Source of the DNA: Sphaerisporangium krabiense | GTDB lineage: Bacteria > Actinomycetota > Actinomycetes > Streptosporangiales > Streptosporangiaceae | Length of the DNA stretch: 64,000 nt | Assembly (NCBI RefSeq): GCF_014200435.1 | Contig: NZ_JACHBR010000001.1 | Coordinates: 1,736,001-1,800,000, forward strand | Direction: 5' to 3' | Translations under genes and position numbers: made by a program | Part shown: piece by piece, positions 42,913-51,054 of the stretch | Layout of the letters: each line of letters starts with the position of its first letter | Position numbering within the stretch: position 1 is the first letter of the stretch | Notes under the pieces: model-generated | What the model was told of the DNA's origin: nothing | The model's database searches: none | Seen by the model: the letters and a program-made list of their open reading frames with translations, nothing else

Positions 42913-44337
42913 CTACCCGCCACTCGCGCTCTTCCCGATCCGGACCGACACGAACTTCGCCTGGGTGTAGTGGCGCAGCGCCTCGACGCCCTTCTCCCGG
43001 CCGTGGCCGCTGTTCTTGTAGCCGCCGAACGGGCCCTCGATCAGCCCGGCCGTCCACTCGTTGACGTAGACCTGTCCCACCTGCAGGGCGGCCGCGACGC
43101 GGTGAGCACGGCCGAGATCCGCCGTCCAGAGGCCCGCCGCGAGACCGTAGTCGGAGTCGTTGGCCTTGGCGACGGCGTCGTCCTCGTCGTCGAACGGGAT
43201 GACCGCCAGGACCGGGCCGAAGATCTCCTCACGAGCGATCCGCATCTCGTTCGTCACCCCGGTGTAGACCGTCGGTTCGATCAACCACCCCTCGCCGGTG
43301 GACCGCCCGCCCGTGGCCAGTGTGGCCCCCTCCTGGCGCGCGACATCGAAGTAGGACAACACCTTCTCGAACTGGTCCTTCGTCGTCTGCGGCCCGTAGT
43401 CCTCGCCCGGTTTCACCGTCCGCACCCGTTCGACCAGCCGTGCCACGAACTCGTCGTGGATCTCGCGGGCCAGCAGCAGACGGGTGCCGTTCGAGCAGAC
43501 CTGCCCGGCGTTCCCGACGAACGCCCGCGTCGCGCCGGCGACGGCGGCGTCGAGGTCGGCGTCGGCGAACACGATGTTCGGCGACTTCCCGCCCAGTTCG
43601 AGCGTGATAGGGATGATCTTCTCGGCGGCGGCACGGCCGACCAGGCGGCCGGCGCGGACCGAACCGGTGAACGCGACCTTCCGGACATGCGGGTGCTCGA
43701 CGATCGCGCCGCCCACGACGTCGCCCATGCCGGTCACCACATTGAGCACCCCTGGCGGCAGCCCGGCCTCGGCCGCGATCCGCCCGAGCTCCAGCGTGGT
43801 CGACGACGTGAACTCCGACGGCTTGCAGACCACGGCGTTGCCGACCGCCAGCGCCGGCGCCACTCCCCTGGCCGCCTGGTTGAGCGGGACGTTCCACGGG
43901 GTGATGACTCCGACCACGCCGAACGGCTCGTGCCGCGTGTATCCGTGGTAGCCGTCGCCGAGATCGAGGATCTCCCCCGCCGGCACGTTGACCAGGCCCG
44001 CGTAGAACTCGAAGAACGCCGCCGCGCCCCTGATCTCGACGTCGGCCTGCCGCAGCGGCTTGCCGGTCTCGGCGGCCTCCAGTTCGGCGAGCCGCTTCCG
44101 CTCGCGCCGCAACCCCGCCGCGATGCCCATCAGGACCCGGCCGCGGCGGATCGGCTTCTCCGCCGCCCACCCGGCGAAGGCGGCCTGCGCGGCGGCCACC
44201 GCCCGGTCGGCGTCCTCCCGGGTGCCCAACGGGATCTCGCACACGGCCTCGTCCGTACCGGGCCTGGTCGAGGTGAGCCGCTCTTCACCCGCCGACGGCG
44301 CCGGACTGCCGTTGATCCAGTGCTCGTACCTGATCAT
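42913..44337 (-). CDS. Aldehyde dehydrogenase family protein
   Basis: NAD(P)-dependent dehydrogenase of 474 aa. GVITPWNVPLNQAARGVAPA is the Rossmann entry, VAFTGSVRAGRLVG the cofactor loop, ITLELGGKSPNIVF holds the general-base Glu, GNAGQVCSNGTRLLL the catalytic Cys, and EEIFGPVLAVIPF the second Glu. All key residues are present. It oxidises an aldehyde to the acid; substrate unknown. Last gene of the long minus-strand operon, 40 nt after the LLM gene. Confidence 0.93.
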   Translation of the reverse strand: MIRYEHWINGSPAPSAGEERLTSTRPGTDEAVCEIPLGTREDADRAVAAAQAAFAGWAAEKPIRRGRVLMGIAAGLRRERKRLAELEAAETGKPLRQADVEIRGAAAFFEFYAGLVNVPAGEILDLGDGYHGYTRHEPFGVVGVITPWNVPLNQAARGVAPALAVGNAVVCKPSEFTSSTTLELGRIAAEAGLPPGVLNVVTGMGDVVGGAIVEHPHVRKVAFTGSVRAGRLVGRAAAEKIIPITLELGGKSPNIVFADADLDAAVAGATRAFVGNAGQVCSNGTRLLLAREIHDEFVARLVERVRTVKPGEDYGPQTTKDQFEKVLSYFDVARQEGATLATGGRSTGEGWLIEPTVYTGVTNEMRIAREEIFGPVLAVIPFDDEDDAVAKANDSDYGLAAGLWTADLGRAHRVAAALQVGQVYVNEWTAGLIEGPFGGYKNSGHGREKGVEALRHYTQAKFVSVRIGKSASGG

Positions 44338-44377
44338 TAGTCTGCGAACTCCTCACCGACCGAACCGGTCGTACGAA

Positions 44378-45442
44378 TCAGGCGGGCTGCCGTTGCGCGG
44401 CGCCCGTAATCGTGCGGAACACCTCGGCGAGCTGGATCAGGTCGTCGAAGCGCGCCCGGGCGATCAGGCTCGTCGCGACGCACTTGTTCCACTTCGTCTC
44501 CAGGTCGGCCCGGATCTTCTCGGGCGGCCCGACCAGTGCGACCGCCTCGATCATCTCGGTCGGCACCGCGGCCACCATGCCTTCGCGGTCCCCTGCGATG
44601 AACTTGGCCTGGATCTCGCGGCAGGGCTCCTCGAACCCGAGCCGCGCGACGGCGTTGAGGTGGAAGTTCATGTTCACCGCCCCGTTCGCCCCGATCTGGT
44701 AGGCGAGGAACGGGCGGATCCGGTCGGCGGCGGTCTCCAGGTCCGGGCCGAACGCCACCGACACCGCGGGCGCGATCTCGAAGTTCTCCGGCCGGCCGCC
44801 GGGCCGGCGGGCGAAGCCCAGCTCCAGCCGCTCCCGGTACCACTCGTCCGCGCTGGGCGAGAAGTTCGTCGGCAGCCAGCCGTCGGCGATCTCGGCCGCC
44901 AGCGAGATGTTCTTCGGCCCCTCCGCGCCCAGGCAGATCGGGATGTCGGTACGGCCGCCACGCAGCGTGGAGCGGATGGGGCGGCCGAGCCCCGATCCTC
45001 CCTCCGCCGGAAGCCGGTAGGTCTTGCCCTCGAGGGCGACGCGCTCCCCGGCGATGGCCGCGCGCATGATCGCGACGTACTCCCGGGTCCAGCCCAGCGG
45101 GCGTTCGAAGGGCATCCCGTACCAGCCTTCGACGACCTGCGGGCCGGAGAGCCCGAGCCCGATCACGGCCCGCCCTTCGGAGAGCTGGTCCAGGCTCATC
45201 GCGGCCATCGCCATCCCCGTCGGGGGGCGCGCCGCCATCTGGGCGATGTCGGTGCCGAGCCGCATCGTGCGCGTATGCGCGCCCCACCAGGCCAGCGGCG
45301 TGAAGCAGTCCGCACCGAACGCCTCATAGGACCACGCCGACTCGTAGCCCGCGTCCTCGATCGCCCGCACCGTCGCGGCGACGTCCCCCGGGTGTTCCGG
45401 GTCGGCCAGCCCGCCGATGGCGCATCCCAACCTTTCGATCAC
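44378..45442 (-). CDS. LLM-class F420-dependent-type oxidoreductase (paralogue 2)
   Basis: Luciferase-like oxidoreductase of 354 aa, a close paralogue of the protein at 34119-35177: SYEAFGADCFTPLAWWGAHT, LGLSGPQVVEGWYGMPFERP and LGAEGPKNISLAAEIADGWL match nearly word for word. GTG start with AAAGGAA 8 nt upstream; an ATG at 45449 is a possible alternative. Upstream lies a short tandem repeat. Its neighbours are an aldehyde dehydrogenase and an enoyl-CoA hydratase. Confidence 0.88.
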   Translation of the reverse strand: MIERLGCAIGGLADPEHPGDVAATVRAIEDAGYESAWSYEAFGADCFTPLAWWGAHTRTMRLGTDIAQMAARPPTGMAMAAMSLDQLSEGRAVIGLGLSGPQVVEGWYGMPFERPLGWTREYVAIMRAAIAGERVALEGKTYRLPAEGGSGLGRPIRSTLRGGRTDIPICLGAEGPKNISLAAEIADGWLPTNFSPSADEWYRERLELGFARRPGGRPENFEIAPAVSVAFGPDLETAADRIRPFLAYQIGANGAVNMNFHLNAVARLGFEEPCREIQAKFIAGDREGMVAAVPTEMIEAVALVGPPEKIRADLETKWNKCVATSLIARARFDDLIQLAEVFRTITGAAQRQPA

Positions 45443-45508
45443 CGTGCATTCCTTTCGTCACTGGCCTCGTCATCGGCCTCGTTACCGGCCGTCATCGACC
45501 GCGTCTCC

Positions 45509-45556
45509 GGCTTCGTCATCGGCTTCGTCATCGGCTTCGTCATCGGCTTCGTCATC
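45509..45556. repeat. 12-bp tandem repeat, four perfect copies
   Basis: GGCTTCGTCATC is repeated four times; the stop codon of the hydratase gene (45552-45554) lies in the last copy. Decayed copies extend left to about 45470. Confidence 0.9.
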
Positions 45557-46349
45557 GGCCGCGGAACCGCGCGGGCCGGCCCTCGCGCGCCGCGGCCAGC
45601 CCTTCGAGCCGGTCCTCGCTCGTGAGGAGCCGGTCGTACAGCTCGGCCTCCAGTTGAACCCCGCTGTCGATCTCCAGCTGGGTGGACAGGTCGATGGCGC
45701 GCTTGGCCTGCGCGACCGCCAGCGGCGCCGCCGCGCTGATCTCGGCGGCGAGCGCGCCCACCGTGGCCTCGAGGTCGGCGGCGGGCACCGCATGGCTCAC
45801 CAGCCCCCACTGCCGGGCCTCGGCGGCGGTGAACCGGCGGCCGGTGAAGATCAGCTCCTTCGCCCTGGGAAGGCCCACGAGCCGCGGGAGCAGCTGCGTG
45901 CCGCCGCCCGCCGGCATGCTGCCGAGGGACGTCTCGACGAGCCCCATGACGGTGTCCTCGGCGGTGACCACGATGTCGCAGCTGAGCGCCAGCTCAAGAC
46001 CACCGCCCAGCGCGTAGCCGTGCACCTGTGCGATCACCGGGCGCGGGCAGTGATACATCGCCGAGAACACCCGGGGCACGAGCCGGCGCCGCCGCCGCAG
46101 GTCGTCGACCGTCATCGTGGCGCGTTCGGTCCGATCCGCGCCGACGCTGAAGGCTCTGCCCCGGCCGCGCACCACGACGCACCGGACGTCCGCCTCTTCC
46201 TCGATCTTCGCGAAGACCGCGAGCAGGCACCGGTACATCGGCGTGTTGACCGCGTTGAGCACGTCGGGCCGGTCCAGCGTCACGGTCGCGACGTGCCCCG
46301 AGATGCTCAGATCCACGAGCTCCTCGGCCCCGGTGCCTGCCGTTTCCAT
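45552..46349 (-). CDS. Enoyl-CoA hydratase/isomerase (paralogue 3)
   Basis: Crotonase-family protein of 265 aa: GRGRAFSVGADRTERA and AQVHGYALGGGLELALSCD form the oxyanion site, MGLVETSLGSMPAGGGTQLLPR carries the catalytic Glu region. ATG 46349, three nt after the hydrolase stop. Its stop codon is created by the tandem repeat, so the exact C-terminus (RPARFRGR) may vary between strains. Confidence 0.88.
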   Translation of the reverse strand: METAGTGAEELVDLSISGHVATVTLDRPDVLNAVNTPMYRCLLAVFAKIEEEADVRCVVVRGRGRAFSVGADRTERATMTVDDLRRRRRLVPRVFSAMYHCPRPVIAQVHGYALGGGLELALSCDIVVTAEDTVMGLVETSLGSMPAGGGTQLLPRLVGLPRAKELIFTGRRFTAAEARQWGLVSHAVPAADLEATVGALAAEISAAAPLAVAQAKRAIDLSTQLEIDSGVQLEAELYDRLLTSEDRLEGLAAAREGRPARFRGR

Positions 46350-46352
46350 GGT

Positions 46353-47321
46353 CTACCGCCGGTGCTTGCCGAGGAAGGACAGCACCGTCTCGTTGAACGC
46401 GCGGTAGGACTCCCAGTGCGGGGCGTGCCCCGCCTCACTGAAGATCGCCACCTCGGCGTTGCGGACGTGCCTCGCCATCTCGCGCAGGCGCGTCGGCGGG
46501 AGGTACAGGTCGCAGTCGCCGGTGAGCAGGAGCATCGGCGTCCTGATCGACTCGATCGCCGGCCACATCAGCGCGTTCTGCGGGGGCTGCTGCACGGTCG
46601 TGACCGGCAGCTGCGCCTGCTCGGTCCACTGCGTCATCGCCGGCGGCTTCGCCGCCCGGTAGGACGGGCCGAGCTCGCGGAACGTCTCGGGCAGCGCGGC
46701 CCAGCCCGGCGGCAGGATCGCCGTGGTGCCCTCGTTCCACGCCGGCTCCTGGATCCCCGCCAGCGTCGAGCCCACCGTACAGCTCAGCAGCCGGTCCGGG
46801 ACCGACAGGCCCGCGTCGAACGCCGCGAACGCGCCCGCGGCCAGGCCGACCAGGTGGAACTTCCCGACGCCGAGCGCGTCCATCAGCGCCACCAGGTCTC
46901 CGACGACCGTGCCGGGCCGCTCCGCCGGCCCGGCCTCCGACCCGTGGTATCCGCGTCGTGAGTAGCTGATCACCCGGTAGCCCGCGGCGGCGAAGGCTGC
47001 CTGCTGGTAGCCCCACGAGCCGCCGTTCCCGGTGTGCGGGTGCATGAGCACCACGGCCTGGCCCTTGCCCCGGCTCCCGTCGCCGGTGTCCCAGACCGCC
47101 AGCTTCACGTCGGGGATCTGCACCTGCTTCCTGCCGGTCATCGCGGGCACCGGGCCCCACGACGTCTGCGCGGGCAGCACGGTCTCGCGCCCGCCCGGCT
47201 TCGCGCCGCGCGCCCGTTCAGCCGCGAACGCGGCCGACGGGACGAGCGCGGCGGCGCCGGCCCCTGCAACCCCGGCGAGTACGTGGCGTCGATTGATCGT
47301 CCGACCGGTCCTGTCTTTCAT
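46353..47321 (-). CDS. Tat-exported alpha/beta-hydrolase fold protein lacking the nucleophile Ser
   Basis: Protein of 322 aa with a Tat signal (NRRHVLAGVAGAGAAALVPS, cleavage after AFA). The alpha/beta hydrolase fold is clear: MHPHTGNGGSWGYQQAAFAA, ISYSRRGYHGSE, LTGDCDLYLPP and EAGHAPHWE with the Asp and His. The nucleophile elbow reads GLAAG where GxSxG is expected, so Ala replaces Ser. It may be a lyase, a cofactor-free oxygenase-like enzyme, or a binding protein. It lies in the island operon between a hydratase and a phosphotriesterase-like gene. Confidence 0.85.
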   Translation of the reverse strand: MKDRTGRTINRRHVLAGVAGAGAAALVPSAAFAAERARGAKPGGRETVLPAQTSWGPVPAMTGRKQVQIPDVKLAVWDTGDGSRGKGQAVVLMHPHTGNGGSWGYQQAAFAAAGYRVISYSRRGYHGSEAGPAERPGTVVGDLVALMDALGVGKFHLVGLAAGAFAAFDAGLSVPDRLLSCTVGSTLAGIQEPAWNEGTTAILPPGWAALPETFRELGPSYRAAKPPAMTQWTEQAQLPVTTVQQPPQNALMWPAIESIRTPMLLLTGDCDLYLPPTRLREMARHVRNAEVAIFSEAGHAPHWESYRAFNETVLSFLGKHRR

Positions 47322-47417
47322 CGCATCTCACACTTTCTTGGAACTTGACAGAACAGGCCGCCAATGCATCCGGCAGCGGTCGTCCCCGAACGTTCGGGCC
47401 GGGAGAAATGGCGTACC

Positions 47418-48353
47418 TCAGTTGTCGCCGGGGCGTCGCCCGACGAGCAGTTGAAGCGGGTTCTCGCGGAAGATCGTCTCCACGACATCCTCGGAAACCC
47501 CGGCCGCGATCAGGTCAGGGCCGACCTGTCGCAGCACGTATGAATAGCCCGGCCCACCACGGCGCTCGCGCATTCCCAGCACGCAGACGTCGTGGGACAG
47601 CAGCAGGCTCTTGGCCCATCCGCGGCGGATCAGCTCGGCCGCGTTGGCGACCCGCTGCTCCTGGAGCAGCCGGTCGCCCGGGCCGTTGCCGTCGTACATC
47701 ACCATCGCGCCGCGCCGGGCCAGCCGCTCGTGGTAGTCGACGTCCGGATAGGTGTCGCAGTGGCCGACCGCGACCCGGCTCAGGTCACAGCCCTCGTCCT
47801 CGAGCACGTCGAGCTGCCAGGCGCCGACCTCGCTCTTGACCGCGTGCAGGATCAGTCCGAGCCCGGTCTCCCGCTGGGCGCGGGCGGCGGCGCGCAACAC
47901 CCGCTCCTCGACCCCGGACACCCACTCGCGGTCGGCGCCGATCTCGCCGATCACTCCCGGCCGCACGCCGTCCTCGCCCTCGAAGATGTCGATCAGCAGG
48001 CGTTCGGTGAGCTCGGCCGTGCTCACCTTGTTCATGTCCTCTTCGTAGTAGGGCTCCCGGTACCACCCGCAGCCCATGACGATGTGCACGTCGGCGCGTT
48101 CGGACACCGACCGGAGCACGCCGGGCTTACGGCCGAGGCCGCCGCTGGTGGCCTCCACGACGGAGCCGCCGCCGAGTTCCTTGAAGACGGTCAGGTCCCG
48201 GACCGCCTCGTCCGGGTCGTTCAGCGCGGCGAGACCCATCTGCCGTGTCACCCGGAACAGGTCGCACGCCACGTGCTCGTGCGGCAGCACGCGCCCGAGT
48301 TCGGACGCCGCGACCGGTCCGCGTACCGTCTGAACCGTCAGTCCCTCAGCCAC
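47418..48353 (-). CDS. Phosphotriesterase-like amidohydrolase (paralogue 2)
   Basis: Metal-dependent TIM-barrel hydrolase of 311 aa, paralogue of the protein at 38689-39606. LPHEHVACDLF gives the HxH, EIGADREWVSGVEERVLRAA, ILHAVKSEVGAWQ, VAVGHCDTYPDVDY and LLLSHDVCVLG the other ligands. GTG 48353 overlaps the preceding gene by 16 nt, as in paralogue 1 with its own upstream neighbour. Probably a lactonase or esterase. Confidence 0.85.
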   Translation of the reverse strand: MAEGLTVQTVRGPVAASELGRVLPHEHVACDLFRVTRQMGLAALNDPDEAVRDLTVFKELGGGSVVEATSGGLGRKPGVLRSVSERADVHIVMGCGWYREPYYEEDMNKVSTAELTERLLIDIFEGEDGVRPGVIGEIGADREWVSGVEERVLRAAARAQRETGLGLILHAVKSEVGAWQLDVLEDEGCDLSRVAVGHCDTYPDVDYHERLARRGAMVMYDGNGPGDRLLQEQRVANAAELIRRGWAKSLLLSHDVCVLGMRERRGGPGYSYVLRQVGPDLIAAGVSEDVVETIFRENPLQLLVGRRPGDN

Positions 48354-49225
48354 TGCCCGTCCTCTCCTTCGGTTCGCTCGATCACCGCACGGCCGAGAGT
48401 GCTCACCATGCCGTCGGCGGAGACGCCGTAAAGCGTGAGATGACGCGAGAGCCCGTCCCCCGCGCCGTCGTCCGCCCGGGCGAGCACGCGGAACGGCGCG
48501 CCGACCCGGTCCATCCCGCGGTAGGAGGCGCTCAGCTCCCGCACGAACGTCCCGCGGCCGCCCCACTGCACGGCGGCGCGCGCCAGGTAGGCGAGCTTGA
48601 GCAGGCCGTGGGTGATCGTCCCCGGCAGACCCCTCGCCCGCGCGAACGCGTGGTCGTAGTGCACTTCGTAGAAGTCGTCGGTGGCCGCGGCGTACCGCAC
48701 GACCTCGCGGCTGCTCGGCACGACCTCGATCACCGGCATGGCGTCGGAGGGCGGCCTGGTGCGATGCCCGGATCCGCCGCGCCCCTGCCGGGCGCCCGTG
48801 CGGATCGTCGTCGTGGACGTGCGCGCCACCACGTCGTGCGTCATGCGGCGCCGGTACGTCGTCGCGAGCTGGTAGAACGTCAGCTCGCTGTCTCGGCCCG
48901 GCTTCGTGGTGACCGACTCGATCACCGTGCGCCGCTCGAGGATCTCGCCCGGCATCACGGGCGCCTCCCACCGGCACCAGTTGCCGGCGTTGAGCCGGAC
49001 CGGCGCGTCCGGGACGCCCATGGCCGCCGGGTCGGTCCGATGGGCCACCAGGAACGTCGGGGGCAGCAACGCGGGGCAGGGCACGTTACCGTCGGCGTAC
49101 GGCGGGCCGTCCAGGCCGGTGATCTCCTGGAGCACCCGCGCCCGCCACTCGTCGCAGACGAAGATCTCCCAGCCCGTTTCCGCCTGCGGCCGCGACTGCG
49201 GCTGCGACTCCACCGCCTCTGACAC
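48338..49225 (-). CDS. Double-hotdog MaoC-like dehydratase
   Basis: Protein of 295 aa with two hotdog halves. The N-terminal half (about 20-150) resembles FAS1-type dehydratase domains (LLPPTFLVAH, RLNAGNWCRWEAPVMPGE). The C-terminal half carries the hydratase motif FYEVHYDHAFARARGLPGTI followed by HGLLKLAYLA, the MaoC D-x4-H pattern. It should hydrate an enoyl-CoA. ATG at 49225; next gene starts within its end. Confidence 0.85.
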   Translation of the reverse strand: MSEAVESQPQSRPQAETGWEIFVCDEWRARVLQEITGLDGPPYADGNVPCPALLPPTFLVAHRTDPAAMGVPDAPVRLNAGNWCRWEAPVMPGEILERRTVIESVTTKPGRDSELTFYQLATTYRRRMTHDVVARTSTTTIRTGARQGRGGSGHRTRPPSDAMPVIEVVPSSREVVRYAAATDDFYEVHYDHAFARARGLPGTITHGLLKLAYLARAAVQWGGRGTFVRELSASYRGMDRVGAPFRVLARADDGAGDGLSRHLTLYGVSADGMVSTLGRAVIERTEGEDGQWLRD

Positions 49226-49228
49226 CGC

Positions 49229-50014
49229 TCACACCTCCGGTTCGATGCGGCTCGCGGCCCGCAGCGCGGCGCGCACGGCAGGGGTGACGGGCGATTCGAG
49301 CTCCTCGCCGATGTGCGCGACCAGGCCGGCCGTCCGGCTCATCAGGGCGAAACCGCGGTGCAATCGCCAGGGCACACCCGCTTCGAGCAGCAGCGCGGCG
49401 GCGGCGCCCGTCGCGTTGAGCGGGAGCGCCTTCCCGGTGAGCGCCGCGGCCCGCTCGACGACGAGTTCGAGGTGCTCGACGTGCCGCGCCGCGACCTTCT
49501 GGGCGCGCGCGACGGCGAGCAGCTTCCCGGCACGCGGGTCGCCGTCGCGGTGCAGGCTGTGGCCGAGGCCGGGGATCCGCTCGCCCGCGTCCACGATGGC
49601 GCGCAGCCGCGCGTCCACCGCGTCGCCGGCCGCGGCGCCGGCGGCGACATCGCCGGCGATGTCCGTGAGCAGGCGCCCACAGCCCTCCATCGAACCGAGC
49701 AGCACGCTTCCCGCGCCCAGCAGGCCGGCCGCGACCGCGCCCTGGATCGCCTCCGGAGCCACCCAGAACGTCAGTCGCGCGGCGAGCGCGCTGGGCGTCA
49801 GCCCGTGGTCGAGCAGGCTCACCAGCACCGCGTCGACCACCTTGGCCTGGGCGGGGGTCGGCCTGCGTCCGGTCACCGCGAGCAGCGCGACCTCGGTGTA
49901 GGTCAGCTCGCCGAGCAGGTCGTCGACGAGGTCAAGTCCGCGCACCCGCACGTGGTGCTCGTCCGCCGCTCCCACCGCGGTGCCGATCTCCAGCGGCACG
50001 CTGCGCCCGCTCAC
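49229..50014 (-). CDS. Citryl-CoA lyase/citrate synthase-like protein
   Basis: Short citrate-synthase-fold protein of 261 aa. IPGLGHSLHRDGDPRAGKLL is the conserved active-site His segment (GxGHxxH), and TGKALPLNATGAAAALLLEA follows. Full citrate synthases are about 370-430 aa, so the large domain is reduced, as in stand-alone citryl-CoA lyase-like members. Retro-Claisen cleavage of a citryl-CoA-like thioester is the likely reaction. GAGGAG lies 8 nt before GTG 50014; a longer ATG start at 50047 is less likely. Confidence 0.78.
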   Translation of the reverse strand: MSGRSVPLEIGTAVGAADEHHVRVRGLDLVDDLLGELTYTEVALLAVTGRRPTPAQAKVVDAVLVSLLDHGLTPSALAARLTFWVAPEAIQGAVAAGLLGAGSVLLGSMEGCGRLLTDIAGDVAAGAAAGDAVDARLRAIVDAGERIPGLGHSLHRDGDPRAGKLLAVARAQKVAARHVEHLELVVERAAALTGKALPLNATGAAAALLLEAGVPWRLHRGFALMSRTAGLVAHIGEELESPVTPAVRAALRAASRIEPEV

Positions 50015-50114
50015 CGCGACGTCTCCTCGGCGCGCGTGGCGTGGCACGCGCGCCCGTCCCGGATCGCGGCCGGATCGTGCGGATCGTGTGGGGAGCTCGC
50101 TGTCGACCGAGCGT

Positions 50115-51053
50115 TCATGTTCCGTCTCCCACCCCGAGGGGGTCCGTGGTCTGGTGGTCGGACTCGGCCGGCGTCGGCAGTCCGAGCGCCGCGAACCGGC
50201 GCAGCGGCGTGGCTCCGAGCCGCTTCCGGACCGCGTCCGTCACGTCGGAGTACGTGAACTCGTCAGCGAGGCGCACGCTCTCCTGTTCCTGAGGAGGCTC
50301 CCACCGGGCGAGCCGGCGGCCGGCCGCGGTGAAGGTCTGCCCGGTGATGTGGCGGTTGGCCGGGTCGAGCAGCGCGCGGATGAGCTCGGCGATCAGTTCG
50401 GGGCCCTGTCGCTCGGTGTCGGGCCTGCTGGCCTGCATCCGGTCGCTGAGCCGCGAGGTCATGCGGGTCGCCGCGGAGGGGACGACGCAGTTGACGTTGA
50501 CGCCGTAGCGTCCCATCGCCAGCGCCGTGCTCTGCGCGAGGCCCACGACGCCCGCCTTGGCCGCCGCGTAGTTGGCCTGCGCCGGGCTGCCCTCCAGGCC
50601 CGCAGCCGAGCTCAGCAGCACGATGCTCCCGCCACGCTGGCGGCGCATCTGCTCGGTGGCGAAGCGCACGCAGTTGAACGTGCCCTTGAGGTGGACGGCG
50701 ATGACCGAGTCCCACTCGTCCTCCGCCATGTTGAAGATCATGCGCTCGCGCAGGATGCCGTGGCAGGTCACAAGGCCGTCGAGCGAGCCGAACTCCTCGA
50801 CCGCGCGCCGGACCAGGTCGGCCGCCGCGTCGAACGAGACGACGTCGTGCTGGTGGGCCACGGCGCGGCCGCCTCGGGCCCGGATCACCTCGGCCACGGA
50901 CTCCGCCACCTGCCGGTCCGGGTCGCGGCCGTCGACCGAGACCCCCAGATCGCTGACGACGACGCCGTAGCCCGCGGCGGCGACGCACTCGGCCACCGCG
51001 GCCCCGATGCCTCCGCCCGCGCCAGTAATGATCACTCCGCCCGGCACGGCCAC
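50115..51053 (-). CDS. Short-chain dehydrogenase/reductase
   Basis: Rossmann-fold oxidoreductase of 312 aa. TGAGGGIG nucleotide motif, VVSDLG after the second strand (Asp, NAD preference), CHGILRE in the NNAG position, catalytic Ser in VLLSSAAGLEG and Tyr/Lys in YAAAK. It probably oxidises a hydroxyacyl-CoA or alcohol. One base separates its ATG from the stop of the flavoprotein gene. A tail of about 60 residues after the core is longer than usual. Confidence 0.9.
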   Translation of the reverse strand: MAVPGGVIITGAGGGIGAAVAECVAAAGYGVVVSDLGVSVDGRDPDRQVAESVAEVIRARGGRAVAHQHDVVSFDAAADLVRRAVEEFGSLDGLVTCHGILRERMIFNMAEDEWDSVIAVHLKGTFNCVRFATEQMRRQRGGSIVLLSSAAGLEGSPAQANYAAAKAGVVGLAQSTALAMGRYGVNVNCVVPSAATRMTSRLSDRMQASRPDTERQGPELIAELIRALLDPANRHITGQTFTAAGRRLARWEPPQEQESVRLADEFTYSDVTDAVRKRLGATPLRRFAALGLPTPAESDHQTTDPLGVGDGT

Positions 51054-51054
51054 C

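Noticed and set aside
45482..45793. Frame encoding ADDEADDEADDEADDEA on the minus strand
   Set aside because: The acidic repeat is only the tandem 12-bp repeat read in another phase of the hydratase end.
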